A stretch of 64,000 bases of DNA from Bacillota bacterium (GTDB lineage Bacteria > Bacillota > DSM-12270 > Thermacetogeniales > Thermacetogeniaceae): positions 124,001 to 188,000 of the forward strand of contig JABLXW010000001.1 of assembly GCA_013177945.1 (NCBI GenBank), written 5' to 3'. How positions within the stretch are numbered: position 1 is the stretch's first letter; each line of letters begins with the position of its first letter. The notes beneath the pieces are model-generated. The model was not told the origin of the DNA. It was given only the letters and a program-made list of their open reading frames with translations, and did no database searches. The translations under genes and the position numbers were made by a program. This document shows positions 44,418 through 53,158 of this stretch, in pieces.

Positions 44418-45887
44418 TTGGCAATCGAGACCCCATCTGTGCTCCTCCCGCCGGTTAACTCAGCATCTGTGTTTTTAACAGATGGAGGTTCCCCTGATCC
44501 TGCAGGCTCTCCCTTTCTCAACCTGCTTCTTGTCCTCATCGCGCAGCAGGGTATTCAAGGGGGAACCGGGAACTCGTCCGGCCTGCCCGGAAATTCGGTT
44601 CAGATTGCACCAAATCGAAGCGCTTTTCTTTCAGAAGCTGCTACATTCCAAACACCGGAGGATGAGAAACCGGAAAATGTCGAGGGGGAAATTCCCGGTT
44701 TCGGTCCGGAGTGGGGGGCCGTCCTCGCTTCTTGCCTCCAGCTGCCGCAATTCTCCCAAGCAGTTCTGCCCCAGGGGCATCCCCTGTTGTCCGTCAAAGG
44801 GGAACCTGTGATTTCTGTAAAATTAAACCAGGCGTTTCTGCTCCAGGACGGCACCTCCTCCACCGGCGGTCCGGTGCTGAGAGCTGCACCGCGATCTGGT
44901 TTCAACCCGGAATCCGCCTGGTTTCCGGGAACGGAAACGGACCCAGGAGAAGCAGGGCACGGCAGTTCAAGCACCGGCATCTCCCAATCAGTTAATCATA
45001 AACTGTCCGAAGCAAGCAAAGCAGCTTTTAGCGCACTTTCAGAAATGAAACCAGGAAATCTTCTGGAAAAAAGCCCGCCCGCTTCTTCAGAAGAACAGGG
45101 GCTGCCTCTTTCTGCCCGGAAAGTTGCAGCTGAACCGGTTGAACAGGCGGTTCAAGCTAAGGCCTTCCGGCCAGAACCCGGGAGCCTCTCATTCCATGCT
45201 GCAGGGGAGGATGCCGGAAACCGGAAAGCCAAACCTCTATCACCGGTTTTCTGCGAAACTTTCTTTGAAGAAGGGATGGGACAACAGGCTTCCAAAAAGG
45301 ACGGCACAACGAGCGTGCCGGAGGCAAAAGCCCTCTTGAACCGGGATAATTCACTCCAGGATATTTTCCGGACCGCGCCGGCCCTTCGGGAAGCACAGTT
45401 TAACTTCCACCTCCAGCCAGAGCCTGGCAACAGCAAGCCTGGCAAACCGGAAGGAATCATGAAACAGATCGTGGAACAGGTTGTGGAAAGGGCCCACCTG
45501 GCCGTTGGGAAGGAAGCAACCACCCTCAAGATCCACCTTAAGCCGGAATTTCTCGGGAAACTGGACCTGGTGATCAGTTTGGAAAAGGGGGTTCTCCAGG
45601 CCCGTTTCCTGGCGGAAAACCCTGCTGTAGCCAACCTGATCGAAACACGCCTTCCCGAACTGCGGCAGTCTCTCGAACAGCATGGCATTTCCTGGCAGCA
45701 GGTAAGCGTCGCCGTGGACAGCCAGACAAACTTCCAGGGATTTTCCCAAACCCATCAGGAGGCCCAGACACCTCAGCACAATCTTCCTTGCGCCGGCGCA
45801 CTTGAAGATGTCTCAGCCAGGGGTGAGAACGGCAAGGCGGAGAGTGCTTCCCGGGGAGCGCCGGGATTGGTTGATTACCTCGTCTAA
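44418..45887 (+). CDS. fliK: Flagellar hook-length control protein FliK
   Basis: Exported ruler that sets hook length and flips FlhB specificity. 489 aa with a long low-complexity, Pro/Ser/Gly-rich N-terminal part and a conserved C-domain: LKIHLKPEFLGKLDLVISL, GVLQARFLAENPAV, then ELRQSLEQHGISWQQVSV. TTG 44418 was chosen because AAAGGAGGTG ends 6 bp upstream; GTG 44409 lies inside that site. Compare the FliK-like protein at 17848. Confidence 0.93.
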   Translation: MAIETPSVLLPPVNSASVFLTDGGSPDPAGSPFLNLLLVLIAQQGIQGGTGNSSGLPGNSVQIAPNRSAFLSEAATFQTPEDEKPENVEGEIPGFGPEWGAVLASCLQLPQFSQAVLPQGHPLLSVKGEPVISVKLNQAFLLQDGTSSTGGPVLRAAPRSGFNPESAWFPGTETDPGEAGHGSSSTGISQSVNHKLSEASKAAFSALSEMKPGNLLEKSPPASSEEQGLPLSARKVAAEPVEQAVQAKAFRPEPGSLSFHAAGEDAGNRKAKPLSPVFCETFFEEGMGQQASKKDGTTSVPEAKALLNRDNSLQDIFRTAPALREAQFNFHLQPEPGNSKPGKPEGIMKQIVEQVVERAHLAVGKEATTLKIHLKPEFLGKLDLVISLEKGVLQARFLAENPAVANLIETRLPELRQSLEQHGISWQQVSVAVDSQTNFQGFSQTHQEAQTPQHNLPCAGALEDVSARGENGKAESASRGAPGLVDYLV

Positions 45888-45931
45888 ATGAAAAGGTGCT
45901 GGATTTTCTCATACGGCAAGGAGGTGAAAAT

Positions 45932-46372
45932 ATGGCTGCTGTAAATGCAATTTCTGCGCTGTCCCAACAACCTGCATCGGAAACAAACCAGGTGCTCGGG
46001 AAAGAAGATTTCTTGAAACTGCTGATCAGCCAGCTCCGGCACCAGGACCCTCTGGAGCCGGTGAAGAACACGGAATTCATCGCCCAGATGGCCCAGTTAA
46101 CCTCACTTGAGCAGCTGCAGGGCTTAAACAAAAATTTGAGTTACCTGGCTTACCTTCAGGAACTCTCTTGGGAGAAGGAAGTCCTCCTTTTTGCTGCAAA
46201 CATGCTGGGAAAAGAAGTAGAAGCAAAAAATCCAGAAACAGGAGAACTATTCGGGGGTCAGGTGCGGGGCTATTACCTCAAAGCAGGAGAAATCTGGCTG
46301 ATGCTGCCGGAAAAAGAAATCCCCATTTCGTGGGTTTACCGGGTTGGACTTCCTCAAGGTGGTGGGTCATAG
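45932..46372 (+). CDS. flgD: Hook assembly scaffold FlgD
   Basis: Hook-cap protein required for polymerisation of FlgE. 146 aa from ATG 45932, which has AAGGAGGTG upstream; the frame before it is leader. The N-terminal FlgD signature LGKEDFLKLLISQLRHQDPL and EFIAQMAQLTSLEQL is clear. It is a short form with little of the C-terminal Ig/Tudor domain seen in enterobacteria. Confidence 0.94.
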   Translation: MAAVNAISALSQQPASETNQVLGKEDFLKLLISQLRHQDPLEPVKNTEFIAQMAQLTSLEQLQGLNKNLSYLAYLQELSWEKEVLLFAANMLGKEVEAKNPETGELFGGQVRGYYLKAGEIWLMLPEKEIPISWVYRVGLPQGGGS

Positions 46373-46741
46373 GTGACGGAAAGGGTTTATTTTCCGCAAC
46401 CGCTCCTGCCGCCGGCGCCAGAGCAGGGAAAGGAGGCCCAAAGAGAAGTCAAGCAATCCGCTTCCTTTGCGGAGATTCTCGCCCAGAAAACACTGAAGTT
46501 TTCCCGCCACGCCCAGGAGCGGATTGCGAAAAGGGAGATCTCTTTAAGCCCGGACCACCTGCAGCGCATCCATGCCGCAGTGGAAAAGGCAGCCGCAAAG
46601 GGAGCACGCGACTCGCTGATCCTGGTAGACAACTTCGCCTTTGTGGTCAGCATCAAGAACCGCACGGTGATCACCGCTCTTGATGAAAAAAGTTTGCGTG
46701 GAAACGTTTTCACAAACATCGACAGCGCCGTGATTATCTGA
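46373..46741 (+). CDS. Flagellar operon protein (TIGR02530 type)
   Basis: 122-aa protein found between flgD and flgE in many Firmicutes, function unknown. Conserved segment: KFSRHAQERIAKREISLS, then DSLILVDNFAFVVSIKNRTVITA. No signal peptide. The GTG start follows the flgD stop with no gap. Synteny suggests a role in hook assembly. Confidence 0.85.
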   Translation: MTERVYFPQPLLPPAPEQGKEAQREVKQSASFAEILAQKTLKFSRHAQERIAKREISLSPDHLQRIHAAVEKAAAKGARDSLILVDNFAFVVSIKNRTVITALDEKSLRGNVFTNIDSAVII

Positions 46742-46764
46742 ACGCCAATTATTCTTGGGGAAAA

Positions 46765-46817
46765 GGGCCGGACCTCATGAGAGGGGGCCCGGGTTTACCG
46801 AAAGACCGAAGTAAACC
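46765..46817 (+). other. Two tandem RNA hairpins upstream of flgE
   Basis: First hairpin: GGGCC (46765-46769) with GGCCC (46786-46790), then an internal loop and CCTC/GAGG closing an ATGA loop. Second: GGTTTAC (46792-46798) with GTAAACC (46811-46817), 12-nt loop. No T-run follows, so they are not terminators. They fill most of the 103-bp gap before flgE. Processing or 5' protection of flgE mRNA is possible. Confidence 0.5.
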
Positions 46818-46844
46818 ACCCCGAAAAAGGAGGTTAGATTTAAA

Positions 46845-48110
46845 ATGATGCGTTCCCTGTTTTCCGCTGTTTCTGGCTTGAAAACTCACCAGCAGCGGAT
46901 GGATGTAATCGGCAACAACATCGCCAATGTAAACACCCCCGGTTTCAAAAAGAGCCGGGTTACCTTCCAGGACATGCTCAACCAGACCATCAGGGGGGCA
47001 AGCCGCCCTGTCGACAACGGGCGCGGAGGTACAAACCCGATCCAGATCGGACTTGGGGTCACCATGGGAAGCATTGACACCATCATGACCAGCGCCAGCC
47101 TCCAGGAAACAGGAAAAATGACCGATCTGGGAATCGACGGCGAAGGCTTCTTTATCCTCGCCGAAAAAGAAGCCGGTAGAGAGTTCTATACCAGGGTCGG
47201 CTCGTTCGACTTCGACAGCAACGGCAACCTCGTCAGCAACCTGAACGGGATGCACGTCCTGGGCTGGCTTGCCGATACTACAGGGAGAATTAACTCAGAA
47301 CAAGATCCCGTAATCTTGAAAATTAATTTAAATGAAACGGAGCCAGCAAAAGCCACAGAAAATATAGTTTTTGCTGGCAACCTTGATTCTCGTCTTGCGA
47401 TTAATGACACTGTAACAGTTCGCCAAACTGTCTACGATTCCCTGGGCAACACTTATACAGCTGTGATAGAATTTACAAACACTGGAGGCGGAAATTGGAC
47501 TTGCAAATTAATTAATATGCTTAACTCTGCAGGAAATAGTATCGCACCGCCTGGGACATATCAAGGGGAAGGTACTGTTTCGTTCAATAATGAGGGTAAA
47601 TGGCAAAGTTATTCAGAAACTAACCCCTTTAAGTTTGATCCTGACGGAACCGGGTATTTAGCAGAAGTCAACATCACTCCTGATTTTTCGAAAATGACGC
47701 AGTACGCTGCGGAGACCACGGCCACGGTGCAGTCTCAGGACGGGTACCCCTCGGGAGTGCTTGAGAGCCTGACCATAGACCAGTCTGGAACAATTGTGGG
47801 GGTATTTTCCAATGGGACCACAAGGGCGCTTGCCCAGGTGGCTTTGAGGCGCTTCACCAACCCGGCAGGGCTTCTGAAAGCAGGAAATTCCCTTTTCATC
47901 GAATCCAGCAACTCAGGAAAAATAGACCCGGCGCCACCCGGTACAAGTGGTTATGGGACAATCAAGCCCGGGTCGCTGGAGATGTCGAACGTGGATCTCT
48001 CCTCGGAGTTCACGGACCTGATTGTCACGCAGCGGGGGTTTCAGGCGAACTCCCGGGTGATCACGGCATCTGACGAGATGCTGCAGGAACTGGTTAATCT
48101 GAAGCGTTAA
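46845..48110 (+). CDS. flgE: Flagellar hook protein FlgE
   Basis: Subunit of the universal joint between rod and filament. 421 aa. The N-terminus SLFSAVSGLKTHQQRMDVIG with NNIANVNTPGFKKSR and the C-terminus EFTDLIVTQRGFQANSRVI are the conserved export/assembly helices. The central part (about residues 150-285) is the surface-exposed variable domain. Its DNA is clearly richer in A+T (41% G+C over 47341-47640 by hand count, against about 60% at both ends). AAAGGAGG precedes the ATG. Confidence 0.96.
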   Translation: MMRSLFSAVSGLKTHQQRMDVIGNNIANVNTPGFKKSRVTFQDMLNQTIRGASRPVDNGRGGTNPIQIGLGVTMGSIDTIMTSASLQETGKMTDLGIDGEGFFILAEKEAGREFYTRVGSFDFDSNGNLVSNLNGMHVLGWLADTTGRINSEQDPVILKINLNETEPAKATENIVFAGNLDSRLAINDTVTVRQTVYDSLGNTYTAVIEFTNTGGGNWTCKLINMLNSAGNSIAPPGTYQGEGTVSFNNEGKWQSYSETNPFKFDPDGTGYLAEVNITPDFSKMTQYAAETTATVQSQDGYPSGVLESLTIDQSGTIVGVFSNGTTRALAQVALRRFTNPAGLLKAGNSLFIESSNSGKIDPAPPGTSGYGTIKPGSLEMSNVDLSSEFTDLIVTQRGFQANSRVITASDEMLQELVNLKR

Positions 48111-48172
48111 GGTGGCTTTAATGGACTGGCGTTCCTTTTTCGTGCGCCTACTTTTCCCGGCCAGCACCCGAA

Positions 48173-48209
48173 GGGAGCGGACGCGCCCGCGCCGGCGCAG
48201 TCCGCTCCC
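48173..48209 (+). other. Large GC-rich hairpin between flgE and flbD
   Basis: GGGAGCGGAC (48173-48182) pairs with GTCCGCTCCC (48200-48209), and inside it GCGCC (48183-48187) pairs with GGCGC (48194-48198), with one bulged A and a 6-nt loop. Fifteen base pairs in 37 nt, no T-run after it. It lies 62 bp after the flgE stop and 34 bp before the likely flbD start. Confidence 0.7.
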
Positions 48210-48243
48210 CCGGGTAGGGACGGGGGCAGGAGTGAGAAGCAGG

Positions 48244-48504
48244 GTGATTAAAGTAACCCGTTTGAACGGGGAGGAGTTTTACGTTAATTCGGATTTGATC
48301 GAGTTCATCGAAAAGACCCCTGACACCGTTTTGACCCTCACCACAGGAAGAAAAATCGTGGTGAAGGAAGACATACCTGAAATCATCAAGAGAATCACGG
48401 TTTTTCGGGGGACCCTCGTCCGCGCATCTTTAAATTTAGAAGAAAATGCAGAACCGGAAGTGGATGGAAAGCAAGAACTGGAGAAAGATCAAGACGAGGT
48501 GTAG
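48244..48504 (+). CDS. flbD: FlbD family flagellar protein
   Basis: Small protein found between flgE and motA in many bacteria; role unclear (it is not the Caulobacter FlbD regulator). The conserved part is IKVTRLNGEEFYVNSDLIEF, then DTVLTLTTGRKIVVKE. GTG 48244 was chosen: AGGAG lies about 11 bp upstream and the protein begins where the family begins (86 aa). The frame runs on to GTG 48112, but the 44 added residues are Arg-rich and coincide with the large hairpin. Confidence 0.85.
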   Translation: MIKVTRLNGEEFYVNSDLIEFIEKTPDTVLTLTTGRKIVVKEDIPEIIKRITVFRGTLVRASLNLEENAEPEVDGKQELEKDQDEV

Positions 48505-48507
48505 GAA

Positions 48508-49302
48508 ATGGATTTCGCAACCGCGCTTGGCCTCTTATCAGGTTTGTTCCTTCTTTTCTGGGCAATAAAAATGGGTGGATCAATTGGGACCTTCTGGGAT
48601 CTTCCCTCGATCATGATCGTAATCGGGGGAACCCTGGCAAGCACTTTAATCAACTACCCCCTACCAAAGGTGATTGGGGTCGCGAGGGTTCTGAAGAACG
48701 CCTTTTTTACCAAGGTTAAGGACCCTACCGAAATAATCCGAATCCTGGTTGGCTTCGCCGAAAAGGCAAGACGGGAGGGGCTGCTGGCGCTTGAGGCCGA
48801 GGCGGAAACGGTGGATGACAGGTTTCTCCAGAAAGGAATTCAGCTTGTCGTGGACGGGACGGATCCGGAACTCGTGCGGAGCATTCTGGAGACAGATCTT
48901 ACTTTCCTGGAAGAGCGCCATAAAGCGGGCCAGGCCATTTTTGAAACAATGGGCCTTCTTGCTCCGGCCTTCGGAATGATCGGAACCCTCATAGGTTTAA
49001 TTCAGATGCTGGGAGTGCTCGATAAACCCGAACAAATCGGTCCGGGAATGGCCACTGCGCTGATTACAACCTTCTACGGGGCGCTGCTGGCAAATCTGAT
49101 CTTTAACCCGATTGCCGGCAAATTGAGGGTGCGAACCAGTGAAGAGGTGCTTTTACGGGAAGTGATGATCGAAGGAATTCTTTCCATCCAGGCCGGGGAA
49201 AACCCCCGGATTGTTGAAGAAAAGATGAAGGTTTTCCTGGCCCCGCGTTTGCGAGAGAACATTCACTACGCCCGGGAAATACGTTCAACAGGGGGTCTTT
49301 AA
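48508..49302 (+). CDS. motA: Flagellar motor stator protein MotA/MotP
   Basis: Ion-channel stator subunit with four membrane segments (about 3-22, 33-50, 148-170, 183-203). 264 aa. The cytoplasmic loop has the charged region expected to face FliG. The conserved PAFGMIGTLIGLIQML and ATALITTFYGALLANLI segments are present. The sequence does not separate H+ from Na+ use. Encoded directly before motB. Confidence 0.94.
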   Translation: MDFATALGLLSGLFLLFWAIKMGGSIGTFWDLPSIMIVIGGTLASTLINYPLPKVIGVARVLKNAFFTKVKDPTEIIRILVGFAEKARREGLLALEAEAETVDDRFLQKGIQLVVDGTDPELVRSILETDLTFLEERHKAGQAIFETMGLLAPAFGMIGTLIGLIQMLGVLDKPEQIGPGMATALITTFYGALLANLIFNPIAGKLRVRTSEEVLLREVMIEGILSIQAGENPRIVEEKMKVFLAPRLRENIHYAREIRSTGGL

Positions 49303-50055
49303 ATGAGGGCAAACCGGAGGAGAGGAGATCCCCCCAGGGTCGGGTCCCCATACTGGATGCTCACCTACGGAGATATGGTGACCCTACTTCTTGCCTTCTT
49401 TGTGGCTCTTTACGCCTTTTCTGTCATCGATGTAGAGCGTTTCCAGGCAGCCCTGCTCTCGATCCGGGGGTCCCTCGGCTTCTTCGAGGGCCAGACCGGG
49501 GTGCTCCCGAAAGGGCAGAGCCTGGAAGAACAGCTTCTGGCCGACGCCCAGCTGCGCGAAGTAAAAGAAGGGGCAGAACAGTTCCTGCAAAACCAGAGCT
49601 TTCAGGGGAAAGTAAAGCTGGTTTTGGATGAAAGGGGTTTGATTTTAAGGTTTCAGGAAACGGTTCTCTTCGATCCCGGAAAAGCAATTTTAAAACCAGA
49701 AGCAAAGAGGGCGCTGACAGTTGTTGCAGCCTTTCTCAAGCAGATTCCGAACCAGGTACGGATCGAAGGCCACACCTGCGATCTTCCCATCAAAACGCCC
49801 TCATATCCTTCAAACTGGGAGCTTTCCACAGCAAGGGCAACAACGGTAATTCAATATCTTATTTCCCTGGGCGTTCCGGGAGAACGCCTCTCCGCTGTAG
49901 GTTATGGCGAGTACCGCCCGGTTGTTCCCAATACCAGCGAAGAGAACAGGAGACAAAACCGGCGGGTAGATATTTTAATCCTGAAACAAGAACTGGGAAA
50001 AAAGGAGCCGGCTCCCCTGAATCAGAAACCGGGGGAACGGCAAAGTGCCGGATAA
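49303..50055 (+). CDS. motB: Flagellar motor stator protein MotB/MotS
   Basis: Peptidoglycan-anchored stator subunit, 250 aa. One TM (about 18-38) with the ion-binding Asp24 in TYGDMVTLLL, a plug region, and a C-terminal OmpA-like domain (IEGHTCDLPI, ELSTARATTVIQYL, RRVDILIL). The residue before Asp is Gly; neither the YAD of H+ types nor the YSD of Na+ types, so ion use is open. ATG follows the motA stop directly. Confidence 0.94.
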   Translation: MRANRRRGDPPRVGSPYWMLTYGDMVTLLLAFFVALYAFSVIDVERFQAALLSIRGSLGFFEGQTGVLPKGQSLEEQLLADAQLREVKEGAEQFLQNQSFQGKVKLVLDERGLILRFQETVLFDPGKAILKPEAKRALTVVAAFLKQIPNQVRIEGHTCDLPIKTPSYPSNWELSTARATTVIQYLISLGVPGERLSAVGYGEYRPVVPNTSEENRRQNRRVDILILKQELGKKEPAPLNQKPGERQSAG

Positions 50056-50097
50056 CACGGATGATCCGGGAGAAAGTTTCGCAAGGGAGGTCGCTCT

Positions 50098-50607
50098 ATG
50101 GCTCAAGAGGCAACAGGGGAACAGGGAAACCAGAGCAGGGCCCAACGGGGAATTTATCTGGATCAAAGGCTTCTTATGCTGGGGTTTGGAGCAATTATAG
50201 TCTGTGCTTTAGTGGCATTTCTCGTATTCTATCTGGCCATGAAGCACAACACCGGAAACCCTGGGGGAACCGGCTCTTCAGATCAAGCAAAAAACGAACT
50301 TTCTGCGATCGGCCCGCTTTTTGAGGCCGGAGAATTCACCACCAACCTTGCCCAGGGAGGAGAAAAGAAGTTCGTTAAAGTTAAAGTAGTATTTGAATTA
50401 AGTCAGCAATCTCTGGCAGAAGAGGTCAAACAGAAGCTCCCAGTTTTGCAAGACCGCATTCTCTTGTTTCTCAACAGCAAAACCAGTGAGGACCTGAGCG
50501 CCGAGAATCGCCCCCATTTTAAAGATGAACTGCTGGCAGACCTTAACCGGTACTTAAGCGGAGGCAAAATCATGAACCTTTACTTCTCGGATCTGGTAAT
50601 GCAGTAG
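50098..50607 (+). CDS. fliL: Flagellar basal body-associated protein FliL
   Basis: Single-pass membrane protein beside the stator. 169 aa, TM at about 26-50, then a periplasmic-side domain with GEFTTNLAQGGEKKFVKVKVVFEL and KIMNLYFSDLVMQ at the end. ATG with AAGGGAGG upstream. Confidence 0.93.
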   Translation: MAQEATGEQGNQSRAQRGIYLDQRLLMLGFGAIIVCALVAFLVFYLAMKHNTGNPGGTGSSDQAKNELSAIGPLFEAGEFTTNLAQGGEKKFVKVKVVFELSQQSLAEEVKQKLPVLQDRILLFLNSKTSEDLSAENRPHFKDELLADLNRYLSGGKIMNLYFSDLVMQ

Positions 50608-50627
50608 ACTTTTTCGGGGGTGACACT

Positions 50628-51620
50628 TTGACGGAAATTTTATCCCAGGCGGAAATTGACGCCCTGCTGGCCGCTCTTACAGCAGGAGAGGTAACAGCAG
50701 ATGAACTTAAAGAAGAAGAACAGACGAAAAAGGTAAGGGTCTACGATTTCCGCAGGCCCAACAAGTTTTCCAAAGAGCAAATCAATACATTTCAGGTCAT
50801 CTACGAAAATTATGCGCGGGCCCTGGCAACTTTTCTCTCGGCCCAGCTCCGGAGCCCGGTCCAGATATCGGTCGCCTCCGTTGAACAGTTAACATACGAG
50901 GAGTTCATCCGCTCCTTGCCTGATCCTTCGATCATCATCATTTTCAACATGGCTCCCCTTGAGGGAAACGGGATTATGGAAATCCAGCCCCCCATCGTCT
51001 TTGGGATGATCGACCGGCTCTTCGGGGGCCCCGGCCGAACTCCCCCAAAAACGCGTTCTCTCACGGAAATCGAACGGACCATTGTCGAACGGATTAGCCA
51101 GCGCATGCTGGATCTTTCGAGAGAAGCCTGGGAAAATATTTCAGCATTAGCCCCCCGGGTGGAGTTTATCGAATCCAATCCCCAGTTTGCGCAGATCGTT
51201 TCCCCAATGGAAATGGTAATTCTGATCTCCCTGGAAACAAAGGTGGGGGAACTGGAGGGATTCATTAACTTCTGTATTCCCTACATCGTGCTCGAGCCGA
51301 TCATTGAAAAATTAAGTGTTCATTACTGGTTTGCAAGGGCCCCCAAAGAACACAAACAGGAATACCGCCTCTCCCTTCAACAAAAAATTGAAGCCGCCCG
51401 GATTTCTTTGCGGGTGATTTTGGGTTCCACTTCGATTACAGTGCAGGAACTCCTTGACCTTCAAGCAGGTGACGTTGTTCCCCTCGACCGCAGGGTTGAT
51501 GCCCATTTAGACGTACTGGTCGGCAACCGCCTGAAATTTTACGCGAAACCCGGAATCCAGAACAACAGGCTGGCCGTACAGATTACAGGTTTTCATGAGA
51601 AAGGGGGAGAACTTTTCTGA
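50628..51620 (+). CDS. fliM: Flagellar motor switch protein FliM
   Basis: C-ring protein that binds phosphorylated CheY. 330 aa. The N-terminal CheY-binding motif is ILSQAEIDALLAAL; the middle CheC-like domain includes VFGMIDRLFGGPGR; a SpoA domain ends the protein (LGSTSITVQELLDLQAGDVV). TTG start behind GGGGGTGA. Its stop overlaps the CTG start of fliY (CTGA). Confidence 0.96.
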   Translation: MTEILSQAEIDALLAALTAGEVTADELKEEEQTKKVRVYDFRRPNKFSKEQINTFQVIYENYARALATFLSAQLRSPVQISVASVEQLTYEEFIRSLPDPSIIIIFNMAPLEGNGIMEIQPPIVFGMIDRLFGGPGRTPPKTRSLTEIERTIVERISQRMLDLSREAWENISALAPRVEFIESNPQFAQIVSPMEMVILISLETKVGELEGFINFCIPYIVLEPIIEKLSVHYWFARAPKEHKQEYRLSLQQKIEAARISLRVILGSTSITVQELLDLQAGDVVPLDRRVDAHLDVLVGNRLKFYAKPGIQNNRLAVQITGFHEKGGELF

Positions 51621-52729
51621 GCGAAAAGATCCTGACTCAAGAAGAAATCGATTTTTTGCTGCAGGGAAAAACGGAAGCCCTTTCGGACCTCGAAAAAGAT
51701 ACGCTGGGTGAAGTTGCCAACATCTCAATGGGTACAGCAGCCACAACTCTTTCAAGTCTCGTTGGGAAAAGGGTGGAGATCACGACACCCCGGGTGACAA
51801 TTACAACCCGAAACAAGCTTCAAACCGAATACCCTTTACCTTATGTTGTTGTAAACGTGCGTTATACCGCAGGACTTGTCGGAGAAAACCTTTTAATCAT
51901 CAAAAAACAGGACGCCGCAATTATTGTTGACCTGATGATGGGAGGGGACGGCAGCAACCCCCCGGAAGAATTAAACGAACTTCACCTAAGTGCAGTCAGT
52001 GAAGCCATGAACCAGATGATGGGTTCTGCTGCCACATCGATGTCGACAATCTTTCACCAAAAGGTCAGCATCTCTCCGCCAACTTTGCGTTTAATCAACC
52101 TTGCCGAGGAGCAGCTGGACCCTGCAATCGAGTGCGGAAGCGAACAGCTGGTTCAGGTTGTTTTTCAAATCTCGATCGAAGATCTGCTGAAGAGCGAAAT
52201 GATGCAGATCATCCCCCTCCCCTTTGCCAAGGAAATGAGCCTTGGTCTGCTTGGAGAATTAAAAGGAGAGGCTCCTTCTGAAGCAAAAGAACCAGCGCCA
52301 AAAGAGGAGGCAAAGGCCGTTTCCCGGCCCGAACCAGAAATGCCGGTCCAGCCTGCAGCCAAAGCCGGCGGTCATATTGCTGCAGCACGCCAGGAGGTGG
52401 CGGCTGGAAGTGTCGTCGTTCAGCCGGCAGAATTTGCCCCATTTACAGCTTCTTCACCGCCAAAGGAAACGGGCAATCTTTCTTTAATTCTGGATGTTCC
52501 GCTGCAGTTCACGGTAGAGCTGGGAAGAACCCAAAAAACCATCAAAGAGATCCTCGACCTGGGGCCTGGCGCGATTGTAGAGCTCGACAAGCTGGCAGGG
52601 GAACCAGTTGACATCCTCGTGAACGGAAAGCCGATTGCGAAGGGAGAAGTTGTAGTAATCGATGAAAATTACGGGGTAAGAATAACCGAAATTTTGAGTT
52701 CCGCAGAGCGGATGAGCAGCCTCCAGTAA
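51617..52729 (+). CDS. fliY: Flagellar motor switch phosphatase FliY (FliN-type)
   Basis: C-ring subunit that also removes phosphate from CheY-P. 370 aa. An N-terminal SEKILTQEEIDFLLQG peptide resembles the FliM CheY-binding motif; a CheC-like phosphatase domain follows (DTLGEVANISMGTAATTL, HLSAVSEAMNQMMGSAATSM); after a Pro/Ala linker a SpoA domain ends it (VPLQFTVELGRTQKTI). CTG 51617 is the likely start: GGGGGAG lies 7 bp upstream and the conserved N-terminus begins there, whereas ATG/GTG/TTG are absent before TTG 51656, which would remove the CheY motif. Confidence 0.93.
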   Translation: MSEKILTQEEIDFLLQGKTEALSDLEKDTLGEVANISMGTAATTLSSLVGKRVEITTPRVTITTRNKLQTEYPLPYVVVNVRYTAGLVGENLLIIKKQDAAIIVDLMMGGDGSNPPEELNELHLSAVSEAMNQMMGSAATSMSTIFHQKVSISPPTLRLINLAEEQLDPAIECGSEQLVQVVFQISIEDLLKSEMMQIIPLPFAKEMSLGLLGELKGEAPSEAKEPAPKEEAKAVSRPEPEMPVQPAAKAGGHIAAARQEVAAGSVVVQPAEFAPFTASSPPKETGNLSLILDVPLQFTVELGRTQKTIKEILDLGPGAIVELDKLAGEPVDILVNGKPIAKGEVVVIDENYGVRITEILSSAERMSSLQ

Positions 52730-52777
52730 AACATTTTTAAGAATTAAAATACCATCTTGAATCAGGAGGGAAAACTT

Positions 52778-53140
52778 TTGGGGAAGCGGATTTTAATTGT
52801 AGACGATGCGGCCTTTATGCGGATGATGCTTAAGGATATTCTTACGAAAAACGGTTACGTCGTGGTAGGAGAAGCCGAAAACGGCGCTGTTGCGATAGAC
52901 AAGTACAAAGAGCTGCGTCCCGATCTCGTAACCATGGACATCACGATGCCGGAGATGGATGGAATTACCGCCGTAAGGGAAATCAGAAAAATTGATGCCC
53001 AGGCAAAAATCATCATGTGCAGCGCAATGGGGCAGCAGGCAATGGTAATAGATTCAATCCAGGCGGGAGCGCGAGACTTTATTGTCAAGCCTTTTCAACC
53101 CGAAAGGGTTTTAGAGGCAGTAGCGAAGGTGCTGGGATAA
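52778..53140 (+). CDS. cheY: Chemotaxis response regulator CheY
   Basis: Single-domain receiver that, when phosphorylated by CheA, binds the switch. 120 aa. Acid pocket Asp9/Asp10, phospho-acceptor Asp54 in TMDITMPEMDG, Ser in MCSAMG and Lys in IVKPFQPERV. TTG 52778 was chosen with AGGAGGG 7 bp upstream; TTG 52757 has none. Between fliY and fliO as in Bacillus. Confidence 0.96.
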   Translation: MGKRILIVDDAAFMRMMLKDILTKNGYVVVGEAENGAVAIDKYKELRPDLVTMDITMPEMDGITAVREIRKIDAQAKIIMCSAMGQQAMVIDSIQAGARDFIVKPFQPERVLEAVAKVLG

Positions 53141-53158
53141 CGCGGGGGTTCCCGAAAG

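Noticed and set aside
48112-48243. Arg-rich N-terminal extension of FlbD
   Set aside because: Not seen in the family; the segment coincides with the stable hairpin and a later GTG has a ribosome site.
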